64,000 nt of DNA from Gentiana macrophylla (GCA_026214975.1 JAOBSW010001128.1:62001-126000); one strand, 5' to 3'. Positions 22,976 through 34,767 are shown, counted from the stretch's first letter. Translations and numbers: made by a program. The notes: generated by a model from the sequence alone, not told the origin.

Positions 22976-25090
22976 TGATCAAATTCCGACTTTCGGGAAA
23001 GGGCAGACGTGTCTTTTTGCGAAAACGAAATATTAGGTTCGGTTTCCTTTTATTCGGAGTTAATTATTTTGGACATTATATATTTATATATTCTCGAAAT
23101 TTTATATATGTAATTAAAAGGAAAATCAGTTTTGTGGTCAAGGGCAATTAAGGAAAATGGTTAACTCCTTTTTAATGCTAAGACCTAACCTAATTCAGGG
23201 ATTTTCAGTTTGATTTCAGCCTTCCCCCTCCCCTTGTGCGGCATTGTGAGGAGAGAAAGAGAGAAAAGAGAGTTCTTCACAATTCTAAGAGGTAGAGTTG
23301 ATCGTTTTCAAAGCGGATTCAAGAATTGGACTCGCGTGAAGAGCACTGACATTTTTGGCATCAGTTTTGTGGGGTTGCAGCAGTTTTTCAGAGCAGTATT
23401 GATCAGTTTTGGGGCTGCAAATAGGTAAGAGAAACAGCCCTATGAATTCTATCATTTGTTATAAGGAATTGATCATGTTTTAAGGCTTCTTGGTGTTAGA
23501 AATATGAATCTTTGTTTTGATTAAAGACTATGGTTGTTACAGTACGTCTAGATGTGGATCCTTGTGTTGTTTTGTTGGTTATTTGCTGGTTTTGGGTTGA
23601 ATTACGATCTGGAAATCGCATGATGATGAAGTTAGGGTTTTGGTCGAACCAGGTGGGACGGGCGTCGGTTCTGCGGACGGGCGTCCGCTTAGGTCGAATC
23701 TCAGACGGGCGTCTGGCTTATCCGGACGGGCGTCTGAGGTGCAATTTTACATTCAGGATTGAACTGTTTTGGGTGGACGAGCGTCCACTATTTTGGACGG
23801 GCGTCCAGTAAACTGAACGGGCGTCCAGGTCTTTAAACGGGCGCCCGATTTTGTACGCCTCCTTTCTATTGTTAATCGTTGTTCACCAAATATACATGCT
23901 TTACTTACTTGAGATATATATACGATATGTTAAACATGGTATAACTTAGACAAGCTTGGATTGAGCTTACGATTCGTTCGATTAAAACACCGAATGTACT
24001 CTTAAAGGGAGTTGAAGTTCGGATCCGTCGGGAAGAGCATGATAGGCTTGTGCTTTGATGAATTAGTATTCATCAATGTCTATGTATGTGCTAGGACTTG
24101 TCCGTGTCTAGTGGTCTAAGAAGAGAGTAGTTGTGTGAGGAGAATACTTGAAAATACTCGGGTTGGCTAGCTAATAACCTAATAAACAACGTATGTGACT
24201 AGTAAAAGATTAAACAACATGTCCCTCTTGGCTAGGCACCGAGGCTAAATCGCGATGCATGTGCTACCTCTCGAAGGTAGAAGAACCGTGAGTCAAAAGA
24301 CCCTAAGTGCGGAGGGACTCTGCTTTGAGGTGTGCGTGCTATCGGAGTCTACCTTTTCTAGACTTCGTGGATATTGGTGTGATCCACTAATATGTTGCAA
24401 AAGAGTGTTCCCAAGGTAGAAGAACTCTGAGGTCAAAGACCCTAAGTACAGAGAGGACTCTCTTTGGGGATCTTGGCGTAGTACCCTTGAGTGCGGTTGT
24501 AACATAGATAGGCTAAGTTAAGCGATTAGTCACAGCGTGTTGATGAGCATGAAGTGAACCCTAGATGGAGTTGGTCTCGGTTAATCAACTAATTAAATAA
24601 TTATCTTTTTCGTTATAACTATGATTGCTTTCATAGCTTCTCTTTCTTTCTAAGCACGTTGTACTTACCTCGAATGCATACTTTTTTTCTATGTGTTTGG
24701 GGACGAGAAGGCGAAACAGTTTTCGAGGAAGAGTTTGCGACGACGTTTGACGCCGCTCGTTGAAGAATCAAGATGTTTCTTTTCTGCTTCTCTTTGGTTG
24801 TACTTTCCGTACTTTTGAGGTAGACTACCGGTTTGACGTTTTGTCGTATTCTGTCTTTTGGGATTTTCGTACTTTTCCAAATGTAATAATTTACATTTCT
24901 ACCCTTAGATTTCTTTTCTACTCTTTAATTTTGGGAAAAATTTTATATACCCGAGTTTTGCTTCCGTTTTGCCTTTGATTTGATACGACGTAGTAGAGGC
25001 TTACGTATAAAATGAATTTACTTTTATTTTATACGTGCCGAACGTTTCTTTTCCGGATAAGGACTCGGTGTCCGGGAACGGGGCGTTACA
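22976..25090 (+). repeat. 5' LTR of T1 (2115 bp)
   Basis: It runs from TGATCAAATTCCG to GGGGCGTTACA and matches 29828-31937. The first bases differ from the 3' copy (TGTAATATTCCAC). It holds a palindrome array at 23655-23847. Reading frames in it, including a Trp/Val-rich one at 23530-23811, are not genes. Confidence 0.88.
23655..23847 (+). repeat. Array of CGGGCG-core palindromes (T1 5' LTR)
   Basis: Nine units of 12 bases lie about 20-40 bases apart. Examples: GGACGGGCGTCC (23675-23686, 23795-23806), AGACGGGCGTCT (23703-23714), GGACGAGCGTCC (23775-23786), GAACGGGCGTCC (23816-23827), AAACGGGCGCCC (23836-23847). Arms change in a complementary way around the constant core. The 3' LTR repeats the array at 30499-30694. 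Confidence 0.9.
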
Positions 25091-25092
25091 GT

Positions 25093-25104
25093 TGGTATCA
25101 GAGA
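25093..25104 (+). promoter_or_regulatory. Primer-binding site, tRNA-iMet (T1)
   Basis: TGGTATCAGAGA lies two bases after the LTR end GTTACA. Confidence 0.9.
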
Positions 25105-25185
25105 AAAAGCGTTCTTTAGACTTCCTTTCTTTAAGATAAGTTTCTTTAGATCTTTAGTAACGTCTGGTTTTCTTGATCTTTCAGC

Positions 25186-26690
25186 ATGGTAACGACAAGA
25201 GAGGCGTTCGTGAGCCTGGGAGCTCGAGGGGTTAGTCAAGGGTAGGAGCCCAGTGCCCGTAGTAGGGGCGGATTTGTGAGGCGAGAATCCTTCGCCTCGT
25301 TTGAGTCTTCGCCACCACCCCATACTGACCACACCTATACCAAGGTCTCAACAAGATGTGTCACCGAGGCGCATCGAATCGCCACCCGACCACCGCCAAG
25401 ATATAACTACATTTATGGAGAGCCTGGACAAGCACCTATTCGTGTCAACATGTAGTAGGCGACATTCCACCGATTAGTGCGCCACCACCGGTGACCAATG
25501 TGTATCCACCACCATCTAGTGCTTATCCTCCGGTGTATCCTCGGTGCAGCAGGTCTTCTACCCTCCTCCTCAGGACATGTTCCTCAACCTCTGAGCACCA
25601 CCTTCACCACGCTTTGACCACCAAAGCAAGGCGTCGGTCATCCACCCTTTGGTTTCAGCCAGACCTCAACAAAGATCGGGCCTTATCGGGGTACTATCCG
25701 TATCGAGAATGAGCCTCAAGTAATCCCACCTTATCCTCAACATCGCGATATCGGCCGCATGTATCTTTTGGTTACCCTCCGGTTCACCCACCGATTAGAC
25801 CGACTTTCGAGCAAGCACCGGTGGATTGGATTATACAAGATTGAGGAGAAATCGGGTTGAGAACTTCTTTGGTAATGTGGAGCATTCTAAAGCGAGGAAT
25901 GGATAAGAGGATTTGAGAAAGCTTGTAGGAACATACATGTTCCTCGAGGCAGAAATGGCACGACTAGCGATCGGTTTTATGTTGGGAGCGGAGAAGCATG
26001 GATTGATGCCGTCCAGCAAAGAACGGTAAGGTAACGGATTGGGAAGGGTTCAAGGCGATGTTTTATAATGAGTACTTCCCGGTTCTGATTCAAGCGAGAT
26101 AAAGCAAGTCAATTCTGAAGAAGCACAAGCAAGGTAATCACCGACGATGGCCCAAAGATATACTAATAAATTCAATGAGTTAGGAAGGTTCTATCCGGAA
26201 TTGATGAAAGTGGAAGAGAGAAAGATGGCCCTCTATAAGGATGGGTTGGCCTACGAGATTCAGTCGGGCATGCTAGGATTCACGGCAAGGAATATGGCAG
26301 AGTTGATGAATAAAGCCTTGGAAGTCGAAACTTTCAGGAAGAGAGCTACAGTGGTTGTAAATAATAAGAGAAATTTTGGGACAAGTCAAGGTAGTTATAG
26401 GGGAGCGCCACAGCAAGCAGCCAAGAAGACTACAGCTCCTCTACAGCCTAAGGCTCGACAAGTGCACCACTTTGCCCCAAGTGCAACAGAAATCATACAG
26501 GAGAGTGCAGGCAGAGTAGTAACGGTTGTTACGTTTGTGGTGAGCAAGGACACTTTTCTAGAGCGTGTCCAAACAGAGGAAACAAGAGTGGTTCGAGCCA
26601 AGGTAGCGGAGGAGCGGCCCGAGCCGACCGGTTCGAGTTTTTGCAAATGGATGCTAATTTTGTGGAACCAGAGGATGACGTTATTTCAGG
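25186..26690 (+). pseudogene. gag of T1, frameshifted
   Basis: Gag likely starts at the ATG at 25186 (MVTTREAFVSLGARG). The N-terminal and proline-rich part is broken by stops and shifts. The C-terminal half is readable at 26147-26460: YTNKFNELGRFYPEL, ALYKDGLAYEIQSGML, MAELMNKALEVE, the usual chromovirus gag core. The zinc knuckle CYVCGEQGHFSRAC (26527-26568, C-X2-C-X4-H-X4-C) is intact but in another frame. Confidence 0.82.
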
Positions 26691-26767
26691 TACCATGTTT
26701 TGTTTCATTCTTTTGTTAAGATATTTTATAGCGTGATTATTCATGTTGTAACTATATTTAAATAAAT

Positions 26768-27184
26768 GAATATGCATCCTAGTACGATAATGTTAGAAAA
26801 CCTAGTGGTCAAGGCTTTGTTTGACATGGGAGCGTCAAATACTTTTGTGTCAACCAAGGTAGCTAAGAATTTGGATTTACCTTGAGCCTTTAAGAAACAC
26901 TTTGGAGATAACTACATTTGTTAGGGAAGGTAACAAGGGTAACTAGAATGATACCACAAGTGGAAGTTCGAGTCGGACCTTATCGATGTAAGAGCAACTT
27001 TACAGTTTTGGACTTTTCGGATTTTGATGTAATCCTCGGAATAGATTGGCTATCCGAGAATTATGTACACTTGGACTGTAAAGAGAAGAAAGTAACTTTT
27101 AAAGTACGGGAAATCAGACAAGGCGTATCAAGGAATGTGTACAAGCCGAGTAAGAAGAAACATCCGATCATATCGTTCGGTTAA
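26768..27184 (+). pseudogene. Retropepsin of T1, active site altered
   Basis: The sequence reads ALFDMGASNTFVSTKVAKNL, the aspartic-protease active-site region, with Met where chromoviruses normally have Ser or Thr (DSG/DTG). A TGA follows at 26882 and the rest resumes at 26918 in another frame with VILGIDWLSENYV, the C-terminal protease motif, ending at a TAA at 27182. Loss of the hydroxyl residue plus the frame breaks make it inactive as written. Confidence 0.78.
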
Positions 27185-27398
27185 GGCGGTGAGGGCTTGT
27201 CGGAAGGGTTGTGAAGGCTACTTGTTGTATGCACGTGGACGTGGAACAAGTGAAGCCTAAGTTCGAGGAGACTTATAGTGAGGGAATACCACGAGGTATT
27301 TCGGAAGAGTTACCGAAACATGCCGGACGAGAGAGATAGAGTTTGAAATTCGGGATTGATACCGGGAGCGGCACCGATCGCTAAAGCACCTTACTGTA

Positions 27399-29030
27399 AT
27401 GGCACCGGCTGAATTAAAGGAGTTGAAAGCTCAACTTAAAGATATGCTTGAAAGGAACATAATTCAGCCCAAAGACCTCGCCTTGGGAGCCCCTGTTTTG
27501 TTTGTGAAGAAGAAAGATGGCAGCATGAGAATGTGTATCGACTACTGAGCACCGAACAACCTTACCATCAAGAATAAGTACCTCTACCAAGGATAGATGA
27601 TCTGTTTAATCAGTTGCAAGGTAAGAAAGTGTTTTCCAAGATCGACCTGAGATCCGGATATCATCAGTTGAAGGTTAAGATAGCAGATATACCGAAGACG
27701 GCTTTCAGTACGAGATATGGACATTATGAGTTCCTTGTTATGCCTTTTGGACTCACTAATGCTCCATCTGCATTTATGGATTTGATGCAGCGAGTCTTCA
27801 TGCCGTACTTGGATAAGTTCGTGATAGTGTTCATAGACGATATCCTAGTTTACTCTAAGGATGAGAAGGAACACGAGGAACACTTAAGGATAGTGTTGGA
27901 CACACTGAAGAAGAATCAATTGTATGCAAAGTTTTCTAAGTGTGACTTTTGGTTGGATCGAGTGAGTTTCTTGGGTCATGTCATTTCTGGAGATGGCATT
28001 CAAGTTGATCCGGCAAAGATCGAGGCAGTTGAGAATTGGCCTAAACCTACCACAGTTTCAGAAGTAAGAAGTTTTCTTGGGTTGGCTGGTTACTACCGGA
28101 AGTTCGTACGAGATTTTTCGAAGATAGCTACTCCACTCACCGGTGACATACGGAAGAATGTGAAATTTGAATGGACTAATGAGTGTGATAAGGCCTTTCA
28201 TACCTTGAAGAGTAAGTTGACTACGGCACCAGTGTTAGCAGTTCCGGAGATTTTTGATAACTATGATGTCTACACGGATGCTTCGGGACAGGGTTTGGGT
28301 TGTGTGTTGATGCAAGGAGGAAAAGTGATAGCTTATGCATCTAGGCATTTGAAGGTACATGAGAAGAACTACCCGACACATGATCTAGAGTTGGCAGCGG
28401 TAGTATTTGCCTTAAAGACTTGGAGGCATTACTTATATGGGGTTAAAGCAAGGATCTTCACCGACCATAAGAGTTTAAAGTATTTCTTCACACAAGAGAA
28501 CCTGAATATGAGACAAAGAATTATGGAAGAAGCACATAGGATAGCTTTTGTGGTTCATCCGGGTGCTACTAAAATGTATAGAGACTTAAAGGAAAGATTT
28601 TGGTGGCCCTCGATGAAAGTGGAGATAGCCAAGTTTGTGGCCGAGTGTGATGTATGTCAGAAGGTTAAGGCGGAGCATAGAAGACCCGGTGGAATGCTTA
28701 AGCCATTGGATATCCCGGAATGGAAGTGGGATAAGATCACAATGGACTTCATCACCGGATTACCTAAGACAAGAGGCGGACACGACGCAATTTGGGTAAT
28801 CGTGATGATTGACCAAATCGCCCATTTCTTACCGTACAAAGGTCGACATGCCATTAAAGAAGATGACGACACTATATCCGGACAATATAGTGAAGTTACA
28901 TGGAGTTCCATCTCGATAGTTTTGGACCGTGATTCGAGATTCGTAAGTCGATTTTGGAAGAGCTTGCAAGAAGCCTTCGGGACCAAGTTGGATTTGAGCA
29001 CGGCTTTTCATCCTCTCGCATGATGGACAA
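27399..29030 (+). pseudogene. RT, RNase H and integrase of T1, internally deleted
   Basis: RT begins near 27399 (MAPAELKELKAQL, FVKKKDGSMRMCIDY) with a TGA inside the motif after CIDY. From 27614 one frame runs 469 codons: [39 protein letters not shown] (catalytic YxDD equivalent), [11 protein letters not shown], and RNase H with [29 protein letters not shown] and [10 protein letters not shown]. Directly after NLNMRQ it jumps to RIMEEAH...[12 protein letters not shown], the integrase zinc region ([13 protein letters not shown]). The RNase H end and connection, probably well over 100 residues, are missing in frame. The integrase core follows ([25 protein letters not shown]) and breaks near 29020 at the HPQTDGQ motif. 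Confidence 0.88.
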
Positions 29031-29793
29031 TCCGAGAGGACCATCCGCACACTCGAGGACATGTTGAGGGCTTGTGTTTTGGAGGTAGGCGGATCATGGG
29101 ACGATTACCTATCGGTAGCGGAGTTTGCCTACAACAACGATTTTCATGCAAGTATAGGCATGCCGCCCGTTTGAAGCGTTGTATGGGAGAAGATGTCGAC
29201 GCCATTGTTTTGGGATGAAGTCGGGAGAGGCAGATTACAGGGCAGAGATGGTTGAACAAGCAAAGGAAAGGGTTCAATTTGGTCAAGAAGAATCAAGCGG
29301 CACAAGACAAGAGACAGAAAAGTTGGGTGATGTTAGAAGAAGACCTCTTGAGTTTGAAGTCGGCGATAGAGTTTACCTCCGGCTTCGCCAATGAAAGGAG
29401 TGAAACGCTTTGGACAAAAAAGGAAAGCTAAGTCCAAGGTATGTTGGACCTTTTGAGATTTTGGAGAGAGTTGGGACGTTAGCTTATAAGCTTGGTTGCG
29501 AGAATCAATGTCGAGAGTCCATAATGTGTTTCACGTTTCGATGTTGAAAAAGTGTGTCGGCGAAGAATGATGTGGAAACTACGGTTGACCCAGAAATCTT
29601 ACAAGATAATCTTGCTTATGACGAGAGACCGATCAAGATCCTAGACCGGAAAGAAAAGATGATTAAGAGACGGATGATCCCTTTGGTGTTAGTTCAGTGG
29701 AGCAATCATTCACCCGAGGAGGCAACTTGGGAAGTGGAAAGCGACATGCTTAGTGAGTTCCAAGAATTTGGGGATTTACCAGGTATGTTCTAG
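29031..29793 (+). pseudogene. Integrase C-terminus and chromodomain of T1
   Basis: After the break near 29020 the integrase continues in other frames (RTLEDMLRACVLEVGGSW, EFAYNNDFHASIGMPP, LEFEVGDRVYLRL, YVGPFEILERVGTLAYKLG). The last frame, 29554-29793, holds VDPEILQDNLAYDERPIKI followed by VLVQWSNHSPEEATWE, the Tekay-type chromodomain-like tail thought to direct integration to particular chromatin. The stop at 29791 precedes a purine tract (AAGTGGGGAGAA) and the 3' LTR. Confidence 0.83.
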
Positions 29794-29827
29794 TTTCGAG
29801 GACGAAAACTCCTTTAAGTGGGGAGAA

Positions 29828-31937
29828 TGTAATATTCCACTTTCGGGAAAAAGGCAGACGTGTCTTTTTGAAAACGAAATATTAGGTTCGGTTTCTTTTA
29901 TTCGGAGTTAATTATTTTGGACATTATATATTTATATATTCTCGAAATTTTATATATGTAATTAAAAGGAAAATCAGTTTTGTGGTCAAGGGCAATTAAG
30001 GAAAATGGTTAACTCCTTTTTAATGCTAAGACCTAACCTAATTCGAGGATTTTCGTTTGATTTCAGCCTTCCCCCTCCCTTGTGCGGCATTGTGAGGAGA
30101 GAAAGAGAGAAAGAGAGTTCTTCACAATTCTAAGAGGTAGAGTTGATCGTTTTCAAAACGGATTCAAGAATTGGACTCGCGTGAAGAGCACAAGCATTTT
30201 TGGCATCGATTTTGTGGGGCAAAGCAGCTTTTTTGAGCAAGATTGATCAGTTTTGGGGCTGCAAATAGGTAAGAGAAACAGCCCTATGAATTCTATCATT
30301 TGTTATAAGGAATTGATCATGTTTTAAGGCTTCTTGGTGTTAGAAATATGAATCTTTGTTTTGATTAAAGACTATGGTTGTTACAGTACGTCTAGATGTG
30401 GATCCTTGTGTTGTTTTGTTGGTTATTTGCTGGTTTTGGGTTGAATTACGATCTGGAAATCGCATGATGATGAAGTTAGGGTTTTGGTCGAACCCAGGTG
30501 GACGGGCGTCCGGTTCTCTGGACGGGCGTCCGCTTAGGTCGAATCTCAGACGGGCGTCTGGCTTATCCGGACGGGCGTCTGAGGTGCAATTTTACATTCA
30601 GGATTGAACTGTTTTGGGTGGACGAGCGTCCACTATTTTGGACGGCGCGTCGATAAAGCGAACGGGCGTCTGTGTCTTTAAACGGGCGCCCGATTTTGTA
30701 CTGCCTCCTTTCTATTGTTAATCGTTGTTCAGCCAAATATACATGCTTTACTTACTTGAGATATATATACGATATGTTAAACATGGTATAACTTAGACAA
30801 GCTTGGATTGAGCTTCTGATTCGTTCAGTTAAAACACCGAATGTACTCTTAAAGGGAGTTGAAGTTCGGATCCGTCGGAAGAGCATGATAGGCTTGTGCT
30901 TTGATGAATTAGTATTCATCAATGTCTGTGTATGTGCTAGGACTTGTCCGTGTCTAGTGGTCTAAGAAGAGAGTAGTTGTGAGAGGAGAATACTTGAAAA
31001 TACTCAAAGTTGGCTAGCTAATAACCTAATAAACAACGTATGTGACTAGTAAAAGATTAAACAACATGTCCCTCTTGGCTAGGCACCAGGCTAAATCGCG
31101 ATGCATGTGCTACCTCTACGAAGGTAGAAGAACCCGTGGGTCAAAAAGACCCTAAGCACGGAGGGACTCTCTTTGAGGTGTGCGTGCTATCGAGTCTACC
31201 TTTTCTAGACTTCGTGGATATTGGTGTGATCCACTAATATGTTGCAAAAGAGTGTTCCCAAGGTAGAAGAACTCAGAGGTCAAAGACCCTAAGCACTGAG
31301 AGGACTCTTTGCGAGGGATGGGCGTAGTGCCCTTGAGTGCGGTTGTAACATAGATAGGCTAAGTTAGAAACAGATTAGTCACAACGTGTTGATGAGCATG
31401 AAGTGAACCCTAGATGGAGTTGGTCTCATTTAATCAACTAATTAAATAATTATCTTTTTCGTTATAACTATGATTGCTTTCATAGCTTCTCTTTCTTTCT
31501 AAGCACGTTGTACTTACCTCGAATGCATACTTTTTCTATGTGTTTGGGGACGAGAAGACGAAGCAGTTTTCGAGGAAGAGTTTGACGACGACGTTTGGCG
31601 CCATTTCGTTGAAGAATCAAGATGTTTCTTTTCGCTTCTCTTTGGTTGTACTTTCCGTACTTTTTGAGGTAGAGACTACGGTTTGACGCTTTGTCGTATT
31701 CATCTTTTGGGATTTTCGTACTTTTCCAAATGTAATAATTTACATTTCTACCCTTAGATTTCTTTTCTACTCTTTAATTTTGGGAAAAATTTTATATACC
31801 CGAGTTTTGCTTCCGTTTTGCCTTTGATTTGATACGACGTAGTAGAGGCTTACGTATAAAATGAATTTACTTTTATTTTATACGTGCCGAACATTCTTTT
31901 CCGGATAAGGACTCGGTGTCCGGGAACGGGCGTTACA
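29828..31937 (+). repeat. 3' LTR of T1 (2110 bp)
   Basis: It runs from TGTAATATTCCAC to GGGCGTTACA, directly after the polypurine tract at 29815-29827. It aligns over its whole length with 22976-25090. Differences are mostly small, localised and often at CAG/CTG versus CG sites. Confidence 0.9.
30499..30694 (+). repeat. Array of CGGGCG-core palindromes (T1 3' LTR)
   Basis: It is the counterpart of 23655-23847, starting with GGACGGGCGTCC at 30500-30511 and 30520-30531. One unit reads GGACGGCGCGTCGA where the 5' copy has an intact palindrome. Confidence 0.88.
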
Positions 31938-33026
31938 GCTGCGTTCTTGAGCACCAAGAACCCTAATTACAGCCGCACTCAAAAGCTCCTTACGTCATCG
32001 AATTTTGCTGCTATTTTCGCAACCCTAGCTGTTCTTGAAATCCAAGAAACCCTTGTGCAGATCGTGTACAGCCCTAGCATCATAAAAAGCTGCGTTTTTA
32101 GTCCTGAAATTCTGTTCTTGCGAGGAATCATCTGCTGCGTTCTTGGAAGATTATTTGCAAGTTGCTGCAATGGATAAACTACGTGCAACTTTCGACAACA
32201 TCCATCTGAGACTTGAGCGACATCAAGTTGAATCCGATCAAAGACATCTTTGAAATTATATCCGCCACTAAATGCATTACATGACAACCTCGATCCACGA
32301 CGTGAATTAGAACGTATTGCGCAACGGAAATTAGAGGCAGAACAACGGAAATTAAAACGTGCAGAACATTGGAGGAAATTAGACGCAAAGTGGAAGGCGG
32401 ACGATGAACTTTTCTTTATCCCGTATGGTGTAACACGTGAAGAAGCTATGGTGGCAACCGCCCAAATTCTCTCCTTCACATGCTAAATCGAATAAGCAGT
32501 TATTCCCAACCCCCTACGGCCGTGTGGTACACGAGGAGGTTGACATTCTTATTGTTGATTCAGCCACGAGAAGAGTTCATTGAGGTTCCTAATGCACTTA
32601 CTAATGATGTTGTTCCGATTCGCTATTGGTTCTCCTTTACCGGTACCCGACCATTCTGACGAGATTGCCGACGTCAAGGTGGATATTGGTGTTGACCCAA
32701 TCACTATGCCCGTGGACATACTTGCTGAATCGATTGTGGTCCAACCGGGGACCAAACCGGTGCACTCCGATGGTTCAAAGGTGCACTCGGCAATTTTAGT
32801 TGCTGATTTGAAGGCGTTACAAGCACCACAAGTATATGTGGATCCATATTTACAGTATTGCCGCCCTTTGGATTTTGTTGTCGCTGCTTTCTCCACTCTC
32901 GCCATTCCATGTTTTTGCGATGTTGTGATTCTGAGTTTCTCCGTGGTTGAGTGGACGTATGGAAGCACGATATTCGTGTTCGATCCGGATTGATTCGAGG
33001 ATGAATCCTTTTGAAGCGGGAGGGAA
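31938..33026 (+). pseudogene. Interior of element E with gag-like remnant
   Basis: After T1 the E interior resumes. An ATG at 32170 opens MDKLRATFDNIHLRLERHQV, a gag-like start, broken after 27 residues. A second piece (about 32260-32486) is a basic, charged helix (LERIAQRKLEAEQRKLKRAE) followed by DDELFFIPYGVTREEA. A third frame (32580-32993) encodes 137 residues without a known domain. The stop at 32991 is followed by a purine tract (GAAGCGGGAGGGAA) and the LTR. No protease, RT or integrase is seen. Function is unknown. Confidence 0.5.
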
Positions 33027-33540
33027 TGATGTAGCCCAATTCAAGAGGAAGATTGAGTCTTTTATTTAGTTTCTTAATTAGCATTTTATTATCCCACATT
33101 GGTTAATTGTCTTTTATATTTATTATTATTTTTAATTATTGTTATTTTGTCCTACATTGCTAAAATTGCAATTGGACTTGAAGTCTGTAGCCTATATAAA
33201 GCATTTCCTTGTATTTGAATAGGTAGCTTAATATTGAATCAAAAAAACTATTTTGGTTGAAATTCAGAGATTGATTTTTATCATAAGAAACTTTCAGAGA
33301 TTGGGTTTCTTTCAAGAAGTTTTCAGAGATTGGACTTCTTTCGATTATCCTGAGACGGGGTAATTGGTTGGTGTTCCTGAGATGGGATCACCATAGTAAA
33401 TATTCTGAGATGGAGTATTTACATATCCCTTTTGTTATTTTCGTTTTATATTCAGAAAATCCATAAAAAATATACTTTTCAAAGCTGAATCGTTTGCGAT
33501 GTGCTTTAATCAACGATCCTACGAGTTTCGGTTTACATCA
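33027..33540 (+). repeat. Right LTR of E (514 bp)
   Basis: It starts TGATGTAGCCC and ends GGTTTACATCA, giving a perfect 7-base terminal inverted repeat (TGATGTA/TACATCA). It has a TATA box, CCTATATAAAGC, at 33191-33202. Its last 286 bases match 22327-22611. Confidence 0.85.
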
Positions 33541-33983
33541 ATATACTTTGTCAAGTTGAGGAAGTTCGTGGCTTTTGGAGAAGAAAAGGGTTTCCGTATT
33601 TTGTGACAAGCACCCTCACCCACAAGAAAATATCATCAACCAGTAAGTGTCACACGAGTTTTAAAATCAAGAAAAGCTAAAACCATCAAGTGAAGATGTT
33701 TGAAGCCAATTACAGAAAAAATATGATAAAAGTGTGTTGTATTATTTACAATTAGGATACGCCGTATTTATAATACATACAAGAAGATCATAGTGATCTT
33801 GTAATGAATGCCTAGGATTACATAATATCTTTACAATAATGAAATATTATTCTCAGTATAATGACGTAACAATAATATTATTTCTTAATACGCACCCTCA
33901 AGCTGGACGAGGGGAGTGAAGGCCAAGCTTGTACTTAAACCACTGGATCGTAGAGCATGGTAACGGCTTGGTGAGTGCATCAG
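33541..33983 (-). pseudogene. Copia C2: end of RNase H, 3' UTR and LTR
   Basis: On the minus strand, from 33983 downwards, the end of a copia RNase H is readable, including STIQWFKYKLGLHSPRP and a TGA at 33898-33900. An LTR-like sequence then starts TGTTACGTCATTATACTG at 33871. The missing upstream half of this RNase H lies at 54024-54250, on the other side of the 20-kb Athila A2, and the reading frame is continuous across the A2 target site. Confidence 0.78.
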
Positions 33984-34654
33984 TGATATACTACTTTTAT
34001 ATGATTAAATATATGTTATATTATTATGTTTTATCAACGAATTCTATATAAAATATATGAAATTATGATATAAATGTTATGAAATGTTAATCTTTATAAT
34101 TTAGAGTAGTTAGTAGTAAAACTTAGTAAAAAGTTATCATTTTGTACCGATTTTAGTAAATCGGAGTGTCGTGTCAGATTTACGTGGGTATTTGTGGTAT
34201 TTTATTGCAGATTTATAAACCGAGACCCCGAGAATCGACATGTTAAAGTATAAACATATCTCTGGAAGGATTTAGAGAGTGTCACGAGCTTAAATGGTCA
34301 ATCGAATTGCTTAAATGGTCAAGTGGTCAATCGAAGTGGTCAAGTGGCTAATCGATTCGATTAAGTGGTAATCGAGAAATATCTTCGACAAACGAATGGC
34401 TCATCAAAACGACATTATCTAAAGAAGAGTCCTTCACGAAAGTTGTAGATTTTCCCGAGAGCTTTCCGATGCCTCTTGAATCATGATTTTTGGAGATCCA
34501 AAACTCGAGATATGAATTTTAGAAGTTTGATAATTATATATAAAAATATATAATCATACGGAGCATATGCTGATTAATCAAGGAGGTGGAAGCCATCATT
34601 ACACCGGACTGGTCCGGCTAGTTCTCGGCCCGGTCCGGCCAAGGAATTCACTTC

Positions 34655-34663
34655 TATATAAAG
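34655..34663 (+). promoter_or_regulatory. TATA box in A2 LTR
   Basis: CTTCTATATAAAGAGC is a strong plant TATA element, conserved in the 3' LTR near 49054. It lies about 40 bases after the GC-rich palindrome. Confidence 0.65.
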
Positions 34664-34717
34664 AGCTCATTTGCAAACAGAGCGGGGGTACCAATATATA
34701 TATACATATACATATAC

Positions 34718-34767
<50 letters not shown>

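Larger units (their letters stand above)
22976..31937 (+). mobile_element. Tekay-type chromovirus T1
   Basis: Two 2.1-kb LTRs flank a PBS for tRNA-iMet and a broken gag-pol with a C-terminal chromodomain-like segment. The order protease, RT, RNase H, integrase, chromodomain identifies a chromovirus, and the IKILDR...VQWSNHSPEEATWE block points to Tekay. It sits inside element E. The bases next to its outer ends (TATCT and GCTGC) do not form a target duplication. Confidence 0.87.
22327..33540 (+). mobile_element. Element E, LTR element without pol, split by Tekay T1
   Basis: Sequence 22327-22611 matches 33255-33540, and the first copy is followed by an iMet-type PBS while the second ends an LTR, so they belong to one plus-strand element. 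Its interior is 22626-22975 plus 31938-33026. No RT, integrase or protease is visible, so it is non-autonomous or heavily deleted. The left LTR is truncated where it meets the Reina integrase. Confidence 0.72.

Noticed and set aside
23530..23811. 93-codon frame in the T1 LTR, repeated at 30374
   Set aside because: It lies wholly in the LTR, overlaps the palindrome array and has no domain; it is present twice only because the LTR is.
23655..23847. CRISPR-like spaced repeats
   Set aside because: Units are 12-base palindromes with irregular spacing in a plant LTR; there are no uniform spacers or cas genes.
31979..32479. 166-codon minus-strand frame in element E
   Set aside because: It is opposite the basic gag-like segment and has no recognisable domain or start context.
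32549..33099. Overlapping minus-strand frames of 139 and 131 codons
   Set aside because: They run antisense to the E interior and LTR with no supporting motif.
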